The notes under the pieces were generated by a model. That model did not search any database and was not told the origin of the DNA. It was given only the letters and a program-made list of their open reading frames with translations. Position numbers and translations under genes: made by a program. Of a DNA stretch of 64,000 nt, positions 25,601 through 37,215 are shown in pieces; the stretch's first letter is position 1; every line of letters starts with the position of its first letter. The stretch spans positions 9,920,501-9,984,500 of the forward strand of contig NC_134035.1 in the NCBI RefSeq assembly GCF_964204645.1, in the 5' to 3' direction. Source of the DNA: Tubulanus polymorphus (taxonomy: Eukaryota > Nemertea > Palaeonemertea > Tubulaniformes > Tubulanidae).

Positions 25601-25898
25601 TGCATTCTTATCAATGACAACGTTTGCTTGAATTACAAATTACAAATATCCCTGTTTTTTTTCAAAACGTATTATTAGCACGTACTATACCGCACAGACG
25701 AGATATAAAACGATACATAAAGTTTTAAAACGTACCTAAAAGTTGTAGGCAATCCCCCGGGCAGAATAGATCATCAAAACGTTTGACGAACACGCCGAAA
25801 CTTTGCAGGAACCCGGCGACTGGGATGTTGATCAGAGTCGTACAGAACACGACCACCCAGCCGATGATGGCGTCCGTGTTCAGGTCGCTAAACAGCAT
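13693..25898 (-). CDS. SLC16/monocarboxylate-transporter-like major facilitator protein
   Basis: Seven coding exons assemble in frame on the minus strand: 25898-25736, 16363-16061, 15680-15367, 15082-14977, 14846-14727, 14233-14087 and 13976-13693, giving 478 residues, normal for the family. All junctions are GT-AG with matching phases. TM1 reads GWVVVFCTTLINIPVAGFL. Exon 2 ends and exon 3 begins with YFPETHPHHVLATSF then TIGPPIGGVLVVNP, corresponding to the conserved TM4-5 region of monocarboxylate carriers. Exon 3 holds the basic and acidic central loop (RRSGGKKQRDYEDLDGE). Exon 7 begins GMMYDQLKSY, like the family's TM11-12 region, then one TM, KRR and an acidic Ser/Thr-rich cytoplasmic tail. 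The usual DGGWGW motif before TM1 is reduced to DAIIGW, so the transported substrate may not be a monocarboxylate. Exon 1 is 9.4 kb from exon 2; it is supported by phase and homology, not transcripts. A 5' UTR intron is likely, as an acceptor-like CAG precedes the ATG. Confidence 0.82.
17972..18354. mobile_element. hAT-like non-autonomous element
   Basis: Ends are inverted: CAGGGGTGGATCCAGG at left and the complement of CAGGGGCGGATACAGG at right (14 of 16 match). Ends beginning CAGGGG are common in hAT superfamily elements. I could not see a matching 8 bp target duplication. No transposase coding sequence. Confidence 0.5.
18738..18811 (+). repeat. Repeat shared with the 21.3-22.0 kb element
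   Basis: About 73 bp beginning CCGGAAGAAATTATCTCC and continuing through AAGTCGTTTCTTCAAGTAGG is nearly identical to 21463-21535. A fragment of the same mobile family has therefore landed twice in this intron. Confidence 0.6.
21262..22014. mobile_element. hAT-like non-autonomous element, about 750 bp
   Basis: Left end CAGGGCTGGATCCGGG and right end CCCGGATCAGCCCCTG are inverted relatives of each other and of the 17972-18354 element's ends. Contains the 73 bp repeat shared with 18738-18811 and a C-run near its right end. No transposase. No clear target duplication. Confidence 0.5.
24700..24830 (+). repeat. Dispersed repeat, copy A
   Basis: Contains CTCGGCAGGTGTGGTAGG, GGGACACCATAACAAAAAG, AATCTACCAATCAAATAA and AATCCCTATTTTAGA. 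The same blocks in the same order occur at 25100-25260, and the first part occurs at about 35715-35800. Confidence 0.55.
25100..25260 (+). repeat. Dispersed repeat, copy B
   Basis: Matches copy A through GTCAGATGTGGTGGTGG, GGGACACCAAATAAAGACA, AATCTACCAATCGAATAA and CAATCCCTATGTTCAG. The minus-strand frame at 25065-25295 lies across it and is not treated as a gene. Confidence 0.55.
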
Positions 25899-28730
25899 AT
25901 TTACACCTGTCTGTTCTTCGCCGATTTCTTTTAATTCTCGTTCTTCTCTATTAAGATCGGTCGACTTGCCGATTATCCATGATGGGTATTATGATTGTTG
26001 TTGTCATTGCAAACAGTTCCAGCGCTGCCCGCTATCACCAGGTCGCTCACAGTCAACTGTTTTTATGCGTTGAATGTAACGCGGCGGCCAACAACGTGTT
26101 CACTTAATAAGAATAGATGTTACTAATCGTAACGATTTACCATAAATCTGCCGCACGTTCGCACATTGTGCACCAACTGCGCTTGGTTTTTGAAAGGTCG
26201 ACATCGCCGTCGCCGTCGCGAATACGTGACGTCATATTGGCCGTCAGTTTTATAGAATATTTCGAATCTATAATATTTCTTCGACAGCGTAACACCCGCC
26301 AGTTATAACAGCTTCCTTTTTACGATACGTATACGAAATACCGCTTCATTCGTTTTACTGGTTTTTTTTTTCGAATTCGCCAAATAAAGATATAGTTAAT
26401 TCGCTGTTAATAAAAACCGGCTATATACACGCCTTAATACGAAATCGAAGTTAAATCCAAATGTTCGTGTAATGTATATGTATAAAACAGAGCGAACATC
26501 CATTAAACCAGCTGTTTCTCGGCGCGTAGTTCAGGGCAATCATGCGCGTTTTCAATATTTTGGTCGATACTCGGGCGACTTTTACGACTAAGAGACGACC
26601 GGAGGTTTCTGTCGCGTCGTATCAGCGCAGACCTTTTACGTGGTGTCACGCTTGGGTTTGCAGGTGGCCGTTATTCATTTCCTGCGGTTTTCTATCGATT
26701 CGCGCGGCGGCGCTTTTAATCATTGTTATATATATTCACGAAAATACGCACCACTTTATCATCATCTTCCTCATCATCATCACGGCGGATCTATACGAGA
26801 ATATAGTCGTTGTTTTTCTATACCCCGCAGCCGGTGACGACTGTGCCGTGAACTCGACGACGCGAAACGACAACGTTTTATTTTGCCAACTGTTAATTCG
26901 TTCAAAGCATCGACCGCGCGATTTGAAGATGACGATGATTATTGACATCAGGATTTGGCAACGGGTTCAACATAACCACGAGGGCGGGCGGGGTCTCGTT
27001 GAACTTCGTAAACAATAATAATCTACAAATGGTCTTGCATCGGTGATACGATGGCGTTTGATTAGAGAAACAGAATTAAAGAAAAAAAATTGGGTGGAGC
27101 CGGGTGAAAAGTGTAGCATTTCACCGATACTTCAATCATTTTTCTGCGAAATATTTTTGTTGAATATTGAATCAACCACACGCTGGCGAAGTTATGACTG
27201 ATTATATCGTCATTATCCTCACCGTATAGAGAATGCCGCACTAATAAGACGAGGAAATCCGATAAGTTTCGTTTAAGCTAATATTGACCCGACGTTTCGA
27301 CTATAATTAATAGTCATCTTCAGGAAAAACAATAACCCAATATAATAGCCGTCTTTATTCCTGGAGATGACTTTTTATTAGGTTATAGTCGAAACGCCGA
27401 ATCAATATTAGCTTAAAGGGAACTTTTCGGACTTAATCTTTCTCGTATTATTACAGTGGGATTCTCGTCACAACAAGGACATAACGCGTCGTCATCAACG
27501 GTCATCATCTTTATCGTTTTTACATAATTTCTATCAGACATTTTTCACCGAAAACTCGTTAATCTCTTTGTGTTTCCTCGAAATGAACCCACGAGTTTCT
27601 TTTATCGTAGTCGTTCGTCGGTAACAATCATATATTCATAAGTTATTTCCGAGATTTTCCTATTTTGCGTGTATGCAGAAAAAGTGATAGTTAAGTGCTG
27701 ATGAATATTGATGTTATTGTTATGTCCTTTGACTTGCTTATGACGATGTGAAACCGGATCTCGCACTGATCATCGACGTATTGTATCAGCGCGAACCAAA
27801 TTACAAACTTGAAGCCATGCCGTGTCGAATCTTACGCCATCTCTCGTTGGTGAGTTTACTCATAACCGATGCAATAACACAATGTATTTCTCTCCAAGGG
27901 ACGTAAGACGCGACGGCTTGTCATAAACTCAGAAAAAATCAGAACACTCCTTTTTATCCTTTGCGGATGAGCACGATTGTTTCCAAAACATTCTACTCGG
28001 AATAATCATTTCTTTTTCAAAAAATTATATAATCATTGGCCCTGCTAATCTTATGCTTGAACTATGCCTCAAGGGCAGCCGCGGTCATTAACAAGACCTC
28101 ACCACCGAAGCAAGAAAGTCATGTTTACGTTAAACCCCTCTTTATCCCCCGTGAAAGCCGTAGCCATAGTCGGAAAGCTAACACAATCAGACACCTAATT
28201 TAGTACGCCGTCTTATGTTCGATCTTGTCCTGCTGTATTACTGGTTTATTTTGGCGATCCCGTACGTATATGTGCGTTCGGCAAACAAAACGCCGTGTCA
28301 TCGACGTTTTGAATGGAGCGTTTTTATTACATTCAACTACAGGTTTTAGGTGAACTCGATCAATTATATGATCAGTAGGGCAAACTGGTGGTGAGATCAT
28401 GGGAATTCGTCTTCGTCGTCAACGCCTTGTAGAAAATGTCGTTATCGGGGATAGTCAGACGGATATATAGATAGGAAGTGAACGGTAAGTTGTGTAATCG
28501 GGTTATTCTTTCAACTAAAGATTCACCGATCGTTATATGTCGTGAAATGTTTGATAGCGTTCCAAAAAACCGTACAAGAACTCTGGAATTTACGCGAATG
28601 TGTGAAGACTTAACAGTGATTTTCAATAAAGGCCTTCCTTCATCATCCGAGGCGGACATTTTCATACTCGCTCATTCAGACTATAGATACAGACATTTTG
28701 ATAATCGATTAGCATATCATTTCAGGCAAA
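25899..28730. other. Divergent intergenic region between transporter and scaffold-like gene
   Basis: The two genes are transcribed away from each other from here, so their promoters probably lie in it. The stretch at about 26540-27010 is richer in CpG than its surroundings and carries overlapping frames on both strands (158 codons at 26542-27018) without recognisable motifs, which fits a CpG-rich promoter better than a gene. An inverted-repeat element sits at 27229-27466. An acceptor (CATTTCAG) at 28725 implies an unseen non-coding exon for the scaffold-like gene. Confidence 0.4.
27229..27466. mobile_element. Foldback element, copy B
   Basis: Ends GAGAATGCCGCACTAATAAG at left and the complement of GAGAATCCCACTGTAATAAT at right. 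The two arms carry TTAGCTAATATT-flanked copies of the TAGTCGAAACG unit on opposite strands. Same family as 3910-4126, with a different inner arm sequence. Confidence 0.6.
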
Positions 28731-31700
28731 ATGGGCAACAACCTCGGACCAGGAGAGCACAGTCCCGAGTTTGAATTCTCCAGCAGGACGCGGGCTCCTC
28801 CGGCCCCGCCCGCTCCACCCGCCTACAAGATTCCCAGCAATCTCGTTTTGCCGAGCGAGATACCGACGAAACCGCTGAAACGCGTGCAAAAACCGAGGAC
28901 GATCAGCGAGGCGGACGGCTGGATGACCGACGAAGAGCTACAAAACGTGTACGATGGCAAGAATATAGATGCCTACAGGGACGTATACTTCCAGAAGGTT
29001 TATCAGACCTACCGGCAAAATGGCGGTGAACCGCAAGCTGACGTTAAGTTCGCCGCCGATTCGACGGGTATTTCGAGAAACGCGAATGGCGCGATAAGAG
29101 CGAGGGGTGAAGCGAATGTCGCTGGCAGAAAGAAATATCGGGCACCCCCTCCACCTAGCGGTAAAAGCCCCGCTCCCAAGCGACCACCCCCTCCGCGGGC
29201 TAATAGTCGAACGTATGAAAATCCGACGCTACTGAAAGAAAACGTCGCTACTTCGTCGAATTTGAAAAATGTTGAACGGTTAAAAGACTACGGATACGAA
29301 ACACCGAATAGAGATTACTTTCGACCAGAGACTGCGCATAATCGATCTGATATACGGCAGAATGTCCAACCTGTACCGAGGCCTCCGCCTTTGGATGGGC
29401 CTACAGCGGCGCAATTACAAAATCATAACGTTTTTCAATCACCGCAAAGCTTTACCGTCAACAACGAAAGCCCGAAAATAAATTCGACGACGAATAAATC
29501 GCGCGATTCGCGAAAATTAAGCGCGGATTTACAATCGGAGATACTCGAAGCGGTGAAGACACGAAGCAGACGACCATCGGTTGTAGTCGCTCCGAAACCG
29601 AAGGTATCCACCGATCCGCACGATCTGTTCCGTGAGGAGCTGGCGCAGGCCTGCCGCGGAAAAGATAAACGCAAAAGCAGCGACCAAATCGACGACCACG
29701 TTAAATTGTTCAAAAACAAAACATTGATCGAAAAACTCGAGACGGTGAAGCAACAACTCGCCGAAATAAAAGGGAAACGCGCCGAAAAATCGTCCGAAAA
29801 AACGCCAGGAGATATTCACGATGCCAATAACGTAGAAATGAACGGAAAGCATGAACAACGAAAGCAGAATCTGATTTCGGAAACGCCAAAAGATGCGGAG
29901 GTGACATCATCCAAAACCAGCAGCGCAGACAACGGGGAATTAGGCACGGTTATCAATTTGATAGACATTGCGAAACCAGCCGCGAAGCCAACAGTAACCG
30001 ATCATCGAGATGAACCAGACAACGACTGGACACCGGATGACGTACTTCAGAAACTCGATGATGATATATCGTACGGCGAAGAAAGGGCGGATTATGAAAG
30101 ATACAGTCAACCGCATACACCACGCTCCAATTCCGTCGAAGAAGTAAGTACAAAACTAAATGTACTAATAGCGTATTAGTAAACATTATAAGAATACAAT
30201 GGCGAAGACCAGTCGAGCAAAGTTTTGTTTGTTTCTGCCCAAATGAATCTTTAAGGGTAGAACTGTCTTTATGATTTATTTGTCAGGTAATAGTTGTCCA
30301 GTTAAGTAAACTAATGCTAATGTTAATGTGTCGTTTTGTTGTCAGGTAATGTACACTCCCGGTGTTAAGATAAAGACCGCAGAGGCTAGTTTCGGCAGTT
30401 TACGTCATTGTCGCAGTAAAAGCCAAGAAAGCATGGTTTCGGAGGGCGGCGCTTCGACGACCAGCAAACGGAAATCCAGCGTCTCGAAAGCCGCTTCGAG
30501 TCTCCGCGCGTTGAAACGGTCGGTGAAGAACGCGTTCAACTCCCTCGGTAAAGGAACTCTCGGCTCGAAAGAGAGGAGATCGGTACGCGGGGTTTTTAGC
30601 AGCGGCGACGGTAGCGACAGCGAGAGCCGGAGTCGAAGAGTCCAGTTCGCGACGCCTCACGACCATCGCTATCACCCGCATTCAGACGTGGACAACTACT
30701 ACTACAACCACAGAGCAATTCCCGCTCATGTACCGGGCGTCATGATCGACAAGATATACAAATCCATACCGGTTCATTTGGCCAACGAAGGTCAAGTGAT
30801 TTACGGGCAACCTCCGCGACCGGTTATGTACCCGATGACCTCGGATTATCCGTACGAATATTTCCTACCGCCCGCTGCGGCTGTACAGTACGGGCACAGA
30901 CCGTACGTGAACGCGAATCGACAGTTCATAATGCCCGCTGAAGACGGTGGCAGGTCCGACCGTCATAGGAGGCGCCACCGACGAAAACCCGACGATCAAG
31001 AAATTTATCACCGTAAGATGAAAAGTCGCAGCGATCCGAATTACGTGCACAACTGGAACTCACTGAAACACGATATACAATACGATAGAGGATTTCCTTC
31101 TAGTAGAATTTCATCGTTCTCGTCCGGTTCCGAAGAGTACGAGGAATACTTGACCGACCGCGCAGGCGCCGAGTGGGTCGACGATTCGGAACCGGATTAT
31201 TTGAGGGCGACCGACACTAGACGACAGCAAAACACACCCGTCTCAAGCCGCCGCGCTAAACACCAGCAACACTCCGCTCCCGATGGCCATTACATACGAA
31301 ATCAAAGAAGAAAGTACAGACAACGAACTATAAGCGCGGATGAGAATAAGAATTTGCCGCGAACTCCAAACCTGTCTCGATCGGTACCCGAAACCCTGCA
31401 TATTGAGCCAGAATTGGCCGTACCGCAAAAAGAGCCGCGGTCAGCCGACCCGGTTACTGGTAACAACAGATCCACCGTGTTTGCCTATTCGAACTCGTTA
31501 ATGAGAGCAATGGCGAACAACGATAAACCCGTGTTACAGGTTCTACCGACGAATCTAACCATCGAATCGACGAACAACGTCAACATCGAACCGGCATTGG
31601 CGCCTGCGAGGGATGCGAACACTTTCAGGGAATATCTATCTAACGGCCAAGTGTTGCCTCCCGCCGACTACGCAGCCGCAAATACAAGACAGATCGCCGC

Positions 31701-32970
31701 TGGTAATGGTAACCTGTACAGTAAGAACTATCGCCCGATAAGATACAGTCCACCAATATCACAACATAACATCAAACAAGAACCATGGTAAGTATACTCA
31801 GTCATATGATTGATAACATACTTGAAAGCATCGGAAGGGTAGACCTGCAAATTGGCAAGGGCACTTTATTTGAAAAGGGCAGACTTGGCAATGCGAGGGC
31901 TGTGAGAGGGACATTGGTGAAGGTTTTGGTGGATCTCCCTCAGATATTTAAGGACAAATAAGGACCTAAGGGCCTGTTTGGATTCACTTTTCGTTTTTTT
32001 TCAAAATCTAATTTCTAAATTCCAGACTTTTTAAAAGACACATTCGAATAGTGAGGGGAGTGGAGCAGTCCACCCAGTCCACTCCCCTAATTCCGCCGAC
32101 TGGAATATGTTTTACAATGATTCTTATCTATTTTTTCTGCTAGGAATGAAGATCTCGTGGCATTGTAGAACAAAAAGACTGACTTGAGAACATTTTTGTG
32201 GGTAAGCGAAACCGCTGTTAGCGGTTTTATACCGAACAGCATTTCAAAAAACTTGAATACTGTATTCAATGCGATAATATGGTTGGCCCATTTTTTTTCT
32301 TTTTTATTACACGTTCATTCCCTGAAGCTATGATCAGCGGTTTCCACTTAAATCGAGTGAGATTAAACATAATGAGATCTGGAAGGCGATCCTTTACTGT
32401 GGTTTCATTCACTTATATATTCATTCATCGTGTAAAAATACACGCATACTTATGAACATAATCAGCGCCATTCGCCATACAAGTCTCTGATAATAAGGTG
32501 ACGAGGTATAGACAACATGATTTGGACATCGATGAAAGAAATTAGTTCTAAAAAAGCCCTCGATATGAAACCATTCATGTTCACAATCGAGAACACGCCA
32601 CTAACTAGAAAGTTCAAATTAACGATTCTCCGAATTGGCTGGCAATCTTTCAGATTTATACTCATTAGCCGTTTTATTCTTCGCTCTAAATTCCGTACGT
32701 ACGATTTATTTGAACAAGGAACTCGAGAAAACACGTATCGTTATTGTCGAAGAAAGGCGTTTTTTTCGGTACGCTCCACCTTTGATGGGATTGACCTATA
32801 ACCCAGTGATTAAACTTCAAAGAATCGAAACACAATTTTCTTTTATCAAATTATGATTTACGTTTACTTTGAGTTTGTCTCTTTGCGTCTATATTTAAGT
32901 ACGTACACGGAGGCTTTCATGTAAGATTCTATTCTTTTATAATTTCAGCATTTTTCAAGCGAAGCAATAA
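28731..32970 (+). CDS. Proline-rich scaffold-like protein, family not recognised
   Basis: Three coding exons join in frame: 28731-30143 (donor GAAGAA|GTAAGT), 30346-31787 (acceptor GTCAG, donor CATG|GTAAGT) and a short last exon 32949-32970 encoding six residues after the split codon, then TAA; 958 residues. The last exon rests only on acceptor and phase. Proline-rich stretches at residues 21-32 (APPAPPAPP) and 137-155 (APPPPSGK...KRPPPP), plus RPPPLDGP, look like SH3-ligand sites. A mainly helical charged segment near residues 300-360 (LIEKLETVKQQLAEIKGKR) may form a coiled coil. Exon 2 has a basic Ser-rich region (SSLRALKRSVKNAFNSLG), Tyr-rich stretches (NYYYNH) and many Ser/Thr-Pro sites. 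There is no signal peptide or membrane segment. These are traits of a cytoplasmic adaptor or cytoskeletal scaffold, but that is inference. Confidence 0.7.
31788..32948 (+). other. Second intron of the scaffold-like gene
   Basis: Contains two small perfect hairpins: AGGGGAGTGGA with its complement at about 32053-32088, and AAACCGCTGTTAGCGGTTT at about 32208-32227. The overlapping frames at 32462-32856 on both strands are AT-rich and motif-free. If the short last exon is wrong, the gene would simply end elsewhere in this stretch. Confidence 0.4.
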
Positions 32971-33455
32971 ACTGCGGAGGACTGTGAGGGGCGTACTAAC
33001 ACATCACCGCGCGTTATAGCTAGAATACGGATTCGGAAGAGAATATTTCATTTTCCGAAATAAATCCATCATTTTCATTTTCATGTGGATGCCGGGAAAT
33101 TCCGATTGGCCGAAAAATGAATAAACTTCGCAGAAATGTGGAGATCATTTTTACTGGAAGAAATCGATTTTTCTTTCGCTTTCGAACAAAACAAGTCGGA
33201 TATTAGTGAAAAGCAAATAGTTGGGACGGGACTTCCACCACTGTTTCATGAAGAAGAATGTTTGAGCTTGAAAAAGTTATGTAGATATAAACTATGAAGT
33301 TTTTACGTTTGACTTTTTATTAATTTTCGAAAATTCTTTTGGGAAATAGACCGCTTCTATTTCCTATCTGGAATAAACATATAGGAAGCGTGACATGGAA
33401 TGCGTTTATTTGGGTTGATTTCTAGTAGAAACCCCTTTATGTAACAATATCGTCG

Positions 33456-33643
<188 letters not shown>

Positions 33644-34169
33644 CATTATATGGGTATATTATGTATGTATCATGTATCATTATTGTTAATAAAAAATGGA
33701 CCATCGAGAGGTTCGTCGTGTCTTATCTTGAAAATACAGAATCATATAATCATAAAAATGCAAGAGGAGTGTTCGCTTTAGTCATAAAAGACCCCCGCGC
33801 GTCTTAAATTGGTGCCACAAGTTAGGATGTTAGATTAGTGTCCATATGCAAAACAAAACATGTGGTCTTGGCCGCGGAGGATACGAGCGTCCTACAGATG
33901 TGAACAAGATCGGATGTCGTTTGATTTTTTAATTTCATCATGTTTAATATCGCTTTTTGTTTGAATAGCTGACGATCGCAAACACGCTCGCGTGTCGTGC
34001 CGCGTGTCTATAATTTATAATTTCTACTGATGAAAAGATAAAATGTAGACGAATAAGAAATGAAGAATATGATGAATCTTGTTTGATATCATGACATCTT
34101 TCGTTGATCATCTTTGACCGTTTCATATTTTCAAAATAGTATAGAAGAAATAACAACTAGGTTATGTAC

Positions 34170-34350
34170 TACAGTAGAACCTCGTTGATATAAGAATTTT
34201 GTGGGCAAAAGTGAAATTGTCGTGTTTAACGGGTTTCGCATTATCGAAAGCTTGATTGATATAAATATATTAGCTGGTAAATGCTGGAAATAATCTTAAT
34301 AAACGGGTTTCGACCTAAACAGAATCGCGTTAACCAGGTGCAAATGCATA
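34170..34350. mobile_element. Possible pogo/Tigger-like MITE remnant
   Basis: CAGTAGAACCTCG after a TA dinucleotide matches the style of pogo-like terminal repeats. Internal ACGGGTTTCG appears twice (34229 and about 34303). The right end is unclear. Confidence 0.35.
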
Positions 34351-34712
34351 ATCATCGAACACTTGAACTTCGTCTAACAGTCTAACGGTCTTTGAATTTT
34401 GATGGCGGGGATTTTTATTATTCCTTTTTAAATGATCGTTGTATTTCAGATGTCGGGTATCACGGGCCAGCTGCATTTGATGTGTTGAACATTATTTTTT
34501 TTTGCTACGAAGATCAATTTTTCTCATTTGAGTAGTCACGCAAAATCTAACGGCGAAATATAATGCTCGTCAAATATCACTCCTTTTGTCCGCATATGTT
34601 TTGTTTCTGCGGAGAAATCGATCATCGTTTTTACGCGATTACGTGATGATAAAACCATGATTTGTCTCATTAATCTCCGAACCGATCAGGCGAACTCATT
34701 CGATTCAGAAGA

Positions 34713-36277
34713 ATGGCCGCGTCGTTTTTACTGAGCTCTCTGACCATCGTCTTGTGCACGTTTTATTTCGCGAATGGATACGTTTACATTTTAGACAAAA
34801 GTAAGTAGTTTCAAATTTAAGATTTGATAAAATGCGTAAACTTATCACGATTGAAGATATTCGTTCGGAAATCATTGTGCCGTATAGATTTTCAATAGGA
34901 AAGCGATGATCTCATTGCGTAGCTTTAATGCGATTTCTAGTTATCCATACACTAAGAGACGCCTGATAGAACCCTATTTGAGGGCCGGGGCATCTCTGTC
35001 TCAATGCTTCCTATATAGGCTAGCGTCGTATCATGAACATAAATCCGTGTTCCTGTGTACTATACAAATTAACTTGGCATCAAATAGAAACACGATCAGT
35101 CAATGAGGTATTATTCAATTGCCAAATCGTTTGATTAGGCAATTAATAAATGATACCTTTGTTCTGCTAATCTACCGCGTCATTTTATGAATCGCGATAT
35201 GAATTTGTGATCAGTTCATTTCTATAGCTGCCGGGTCTGTTATTGTTAGCTTTAATATTTTAGAAGAAGGTAATGTACGCAGGGTAGATAGGTGGCCGGC
35301 CGGGTCAACTTTAAGCTCAGCTGAAATGAGAAACAAGGTATCAATGTTTCTAGCCTAAGACTAAAAAACGTATATTCTATTTGCATTTTTGTAGAGGGTT
35401 GCAAATCCATTTTCCCGGATGAAACGCACCGAAAACGAAATGAATACAGTAGGTTTGTCAACGAGAATTGTGAAGATTGTACCTGTGAGCTAGATAGAAA
35501 ATCCGGTCAATGCGCTGGGTAAGTTTCTTCTTGCTTTTCTACAAACTCAGATATCAGTCGCTTGTCGGTTTAGTCTAGTTAGTTGGAAGATTGCGTTTAC
35601 ACGAACCGGAACAAACGTGATTTCAATTTATGTACCGCTACTTCAATAAAGGAAAAAGTGTATATATGTTAAATGTATATATGTATATATATTACTTCAA
35701 AATCACTGGATTTATTTCAAAATCAAACCCCTGCTTGGTTCTCGGCAGGTGTAGTGTGTTTGTACGGGACAGAATTAATCAATGAATCATGCGAGGAATA
35801 ATTTCTTATTTCAACATCAAAACGTTCCCTGCACCCTGACCATTATTGTCTTCCATCTTCGCATTTTAAAATATGACGAATCCTTTTACAAAATCAACCG
35901 TGAAGATAGCGACACTCAGGAATGCGCATACCACTGAGAGAGATGCGATTCACAATCGAGTGTATTCTAACGGTTAATCATTTGAATCGATTCTATTTAG
36001 ATGTTCCGCCTTCGCAATGGACATGGGCCATCCGTGCCTCGTCGCAGCAACACTTAAGAAAAACCAGAAGAATCACTGCCACAAGGTCGACTCGTTCGTC
36101 ATCAAAGAATCTTACGAATCGTGTTGTCAACCGCAGGTCGTCTGCAAGAAAAGCGGCAAATACAGAAAATATTTCGACGAGAAATCGTACGGAAAAGATA
36201 GTTCGAGATTGGAAAGTGCGAAGCGAATGTGCCAAGAATTCATATCCATGTCAAAAAAGCACAAGAAACACGACTAG
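34713..36277 (+). CDS. Cysteine-rich secreted protein, beta-microseminoprotein-like
   Basis: Three exons join in frame: 34713-34800, 35395-35518 and 36001-36277; 162 residues. Exon 1 encodes a signal peptide (MAASFLLSSLTIVLC...FANG). Exon 2 contains NCEDCTCE, the C-x2-C-x-C core seen in beta-microseminoproteins and VWC-like domains. Exon 3 continues with CSAFAMDMGHPC, NHCHKVDSFVIKESYESCC and then a Lys/Ser-rich tail (KKHKKHD). The three-exon layout, with the signal peptide apart from the Cys core, also fits microseminoprotein genes. The tail beyond the last cysteine pair is longer than in typical members (about 95-110 residues). The function of invertebrate members is unclear; secretion is well supported. 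The last exon and its preceding intron are duplicated at 40048-40324, next to the second FMO gene. Confidence 0.68.
35690..35840 (+). repeat. Dispersed repeat, copy C
   Basis: Within intron 2 of the cysteine-rich gene. AAAATCAAACCCCTGCTTGG and CTCGGCAGGTGTAGTG match the copies at 24.7 and 25.1 kb; the right half is more diverged. Confidence 0.5.
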
Positions 36278-36599
36278 TCGTGGTTGAAATATAAGCGTTA
36301 AATCGTCAGTTTTGCAACTTTCGATTGAAATTCCAATGAAATTTTGTCGTCGTTGTTCAATCATTTATCGTAATATTCATTCCGTTACGTTATGAGAGAG
36401 GGTGGTGAGAGTAGAATAGCGCGTACTACCGTCGATAGAACAGATGCATAAATACGGCAGTGCAAACCCTCTTTGCCTCTACACACAAAATTTCTTCAAA
36501 ACTCGTTTATGATTATGCGTGAGTTGCACTATTAGGGTTGAAACTGATTCCGATCGTTAATGGCTATTTTTGCTATTTTTGCCTGATTTCCACAACAAT

Positions 36600-36683
36600 C
36601 TCTCAGGAGATATCATTGAACGAGCAACAGTTGGTTTCGTGCAGTCTGCACAGATTGGGACTCCTCCGATAATTTACAAAACG
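36600..36683 (+). promoter_or_regulatory. Non-coding leader exon of FMO gene 1
   Basis: Ends TTTACAAAACG|GTAAGA at 36683, a strong donor conserved at the same place in front of all six FMO genes. The matching acceptor is probably TATTACAG ending at 37211, four bases before the ATG. The exon start is not defined; the transcript start presumably lies just upstream. Upstream sequence (GAGAGGGTGGTGAGAGTAGA...) is shared only with copy 2. Confidence 0.6.
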
Positions 36684-37215
36684 GTAAGACAATTGAACGT
36701 ACACACACTTTTCATATACAAGTTATAGATTCATCGACATCACTCACGAATACTGATTTGAGAAGAATGCATGTAATGCTATGACATGATTGAGGGTTTG
36801 CAGTGAATCTGCTCTGTTCCTGATTACGATATGTAATGCCTAAATGCAAGATTTCCAATAATTTTTGATAGCACATCTGCATGATGTGCAAGAACTAGTT
36901 TCTAGGCTTATATTAGGCCTAACCCATCAGAAATCCAATATTTTTTTCTGCCGACTTTTGTCGCCACTTCAAAATCGTTTTTGGCAGAATTTAGGGGAGC
37001 TGGATTGTGTTCCGAGTATTCAAAAGGAGGGGCTTCAATGCGATAACCTACATTTGCTTGTTCCTATAAGCGTTGATATAAGTACAAGAAAACTAGTTTT
37101 TATCGAAGTCTAGCAATTACAACGGCTATTCGCGCTTCAATCCATTGCGTGTTCGACAAAGGGTTCTTTTGAATCGTATGTTTCCATTCTATACAGACAG
37201 TCGTATTACAGTAAT

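Larger units (their letters stand above)
16364..25735 (-). other. Large first intron of the transporter gene
   Basis: A 9.4 kb AT-rich intron with no convincing nested gene. It contains two hAT-like element pairs of ends (17972-18354 and 21262-22014), a sequence shared between 18738-18811 and 21463-21535, a hairpin at about 20800-20876 (ATCATGGACGTATAAACTAG and complement), a CT-rich run near 20250-20275, a C-run near 21977-21989, and two copies of a dispersed repeat at 24700-24830 and 25100-25260. Short frames of 60-130 codons here show no motifs. Confidence 0.6.

Noticed and set aside
26542-27018. 158-codon plus-strand frame
   Set aside because: No motif or splice partner; the region also has open frames on the other strand and is CpG-richer, which lengthens chance frames near a promoter.
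28372-28774. Opposed frames of about 97 codons just before the scaffold-like gene
   Set aside because: They overlap each other on both strands and cross the acceptor at 28725; no motif.
35993-36287. Alternative frames across the last exon of the cysteine-rich gene (80 and 121 codons)
   Set aside because: Only the frame reading CSAFAMDMGHPC joins exon 2 in phase and continues the cysteine pattern.
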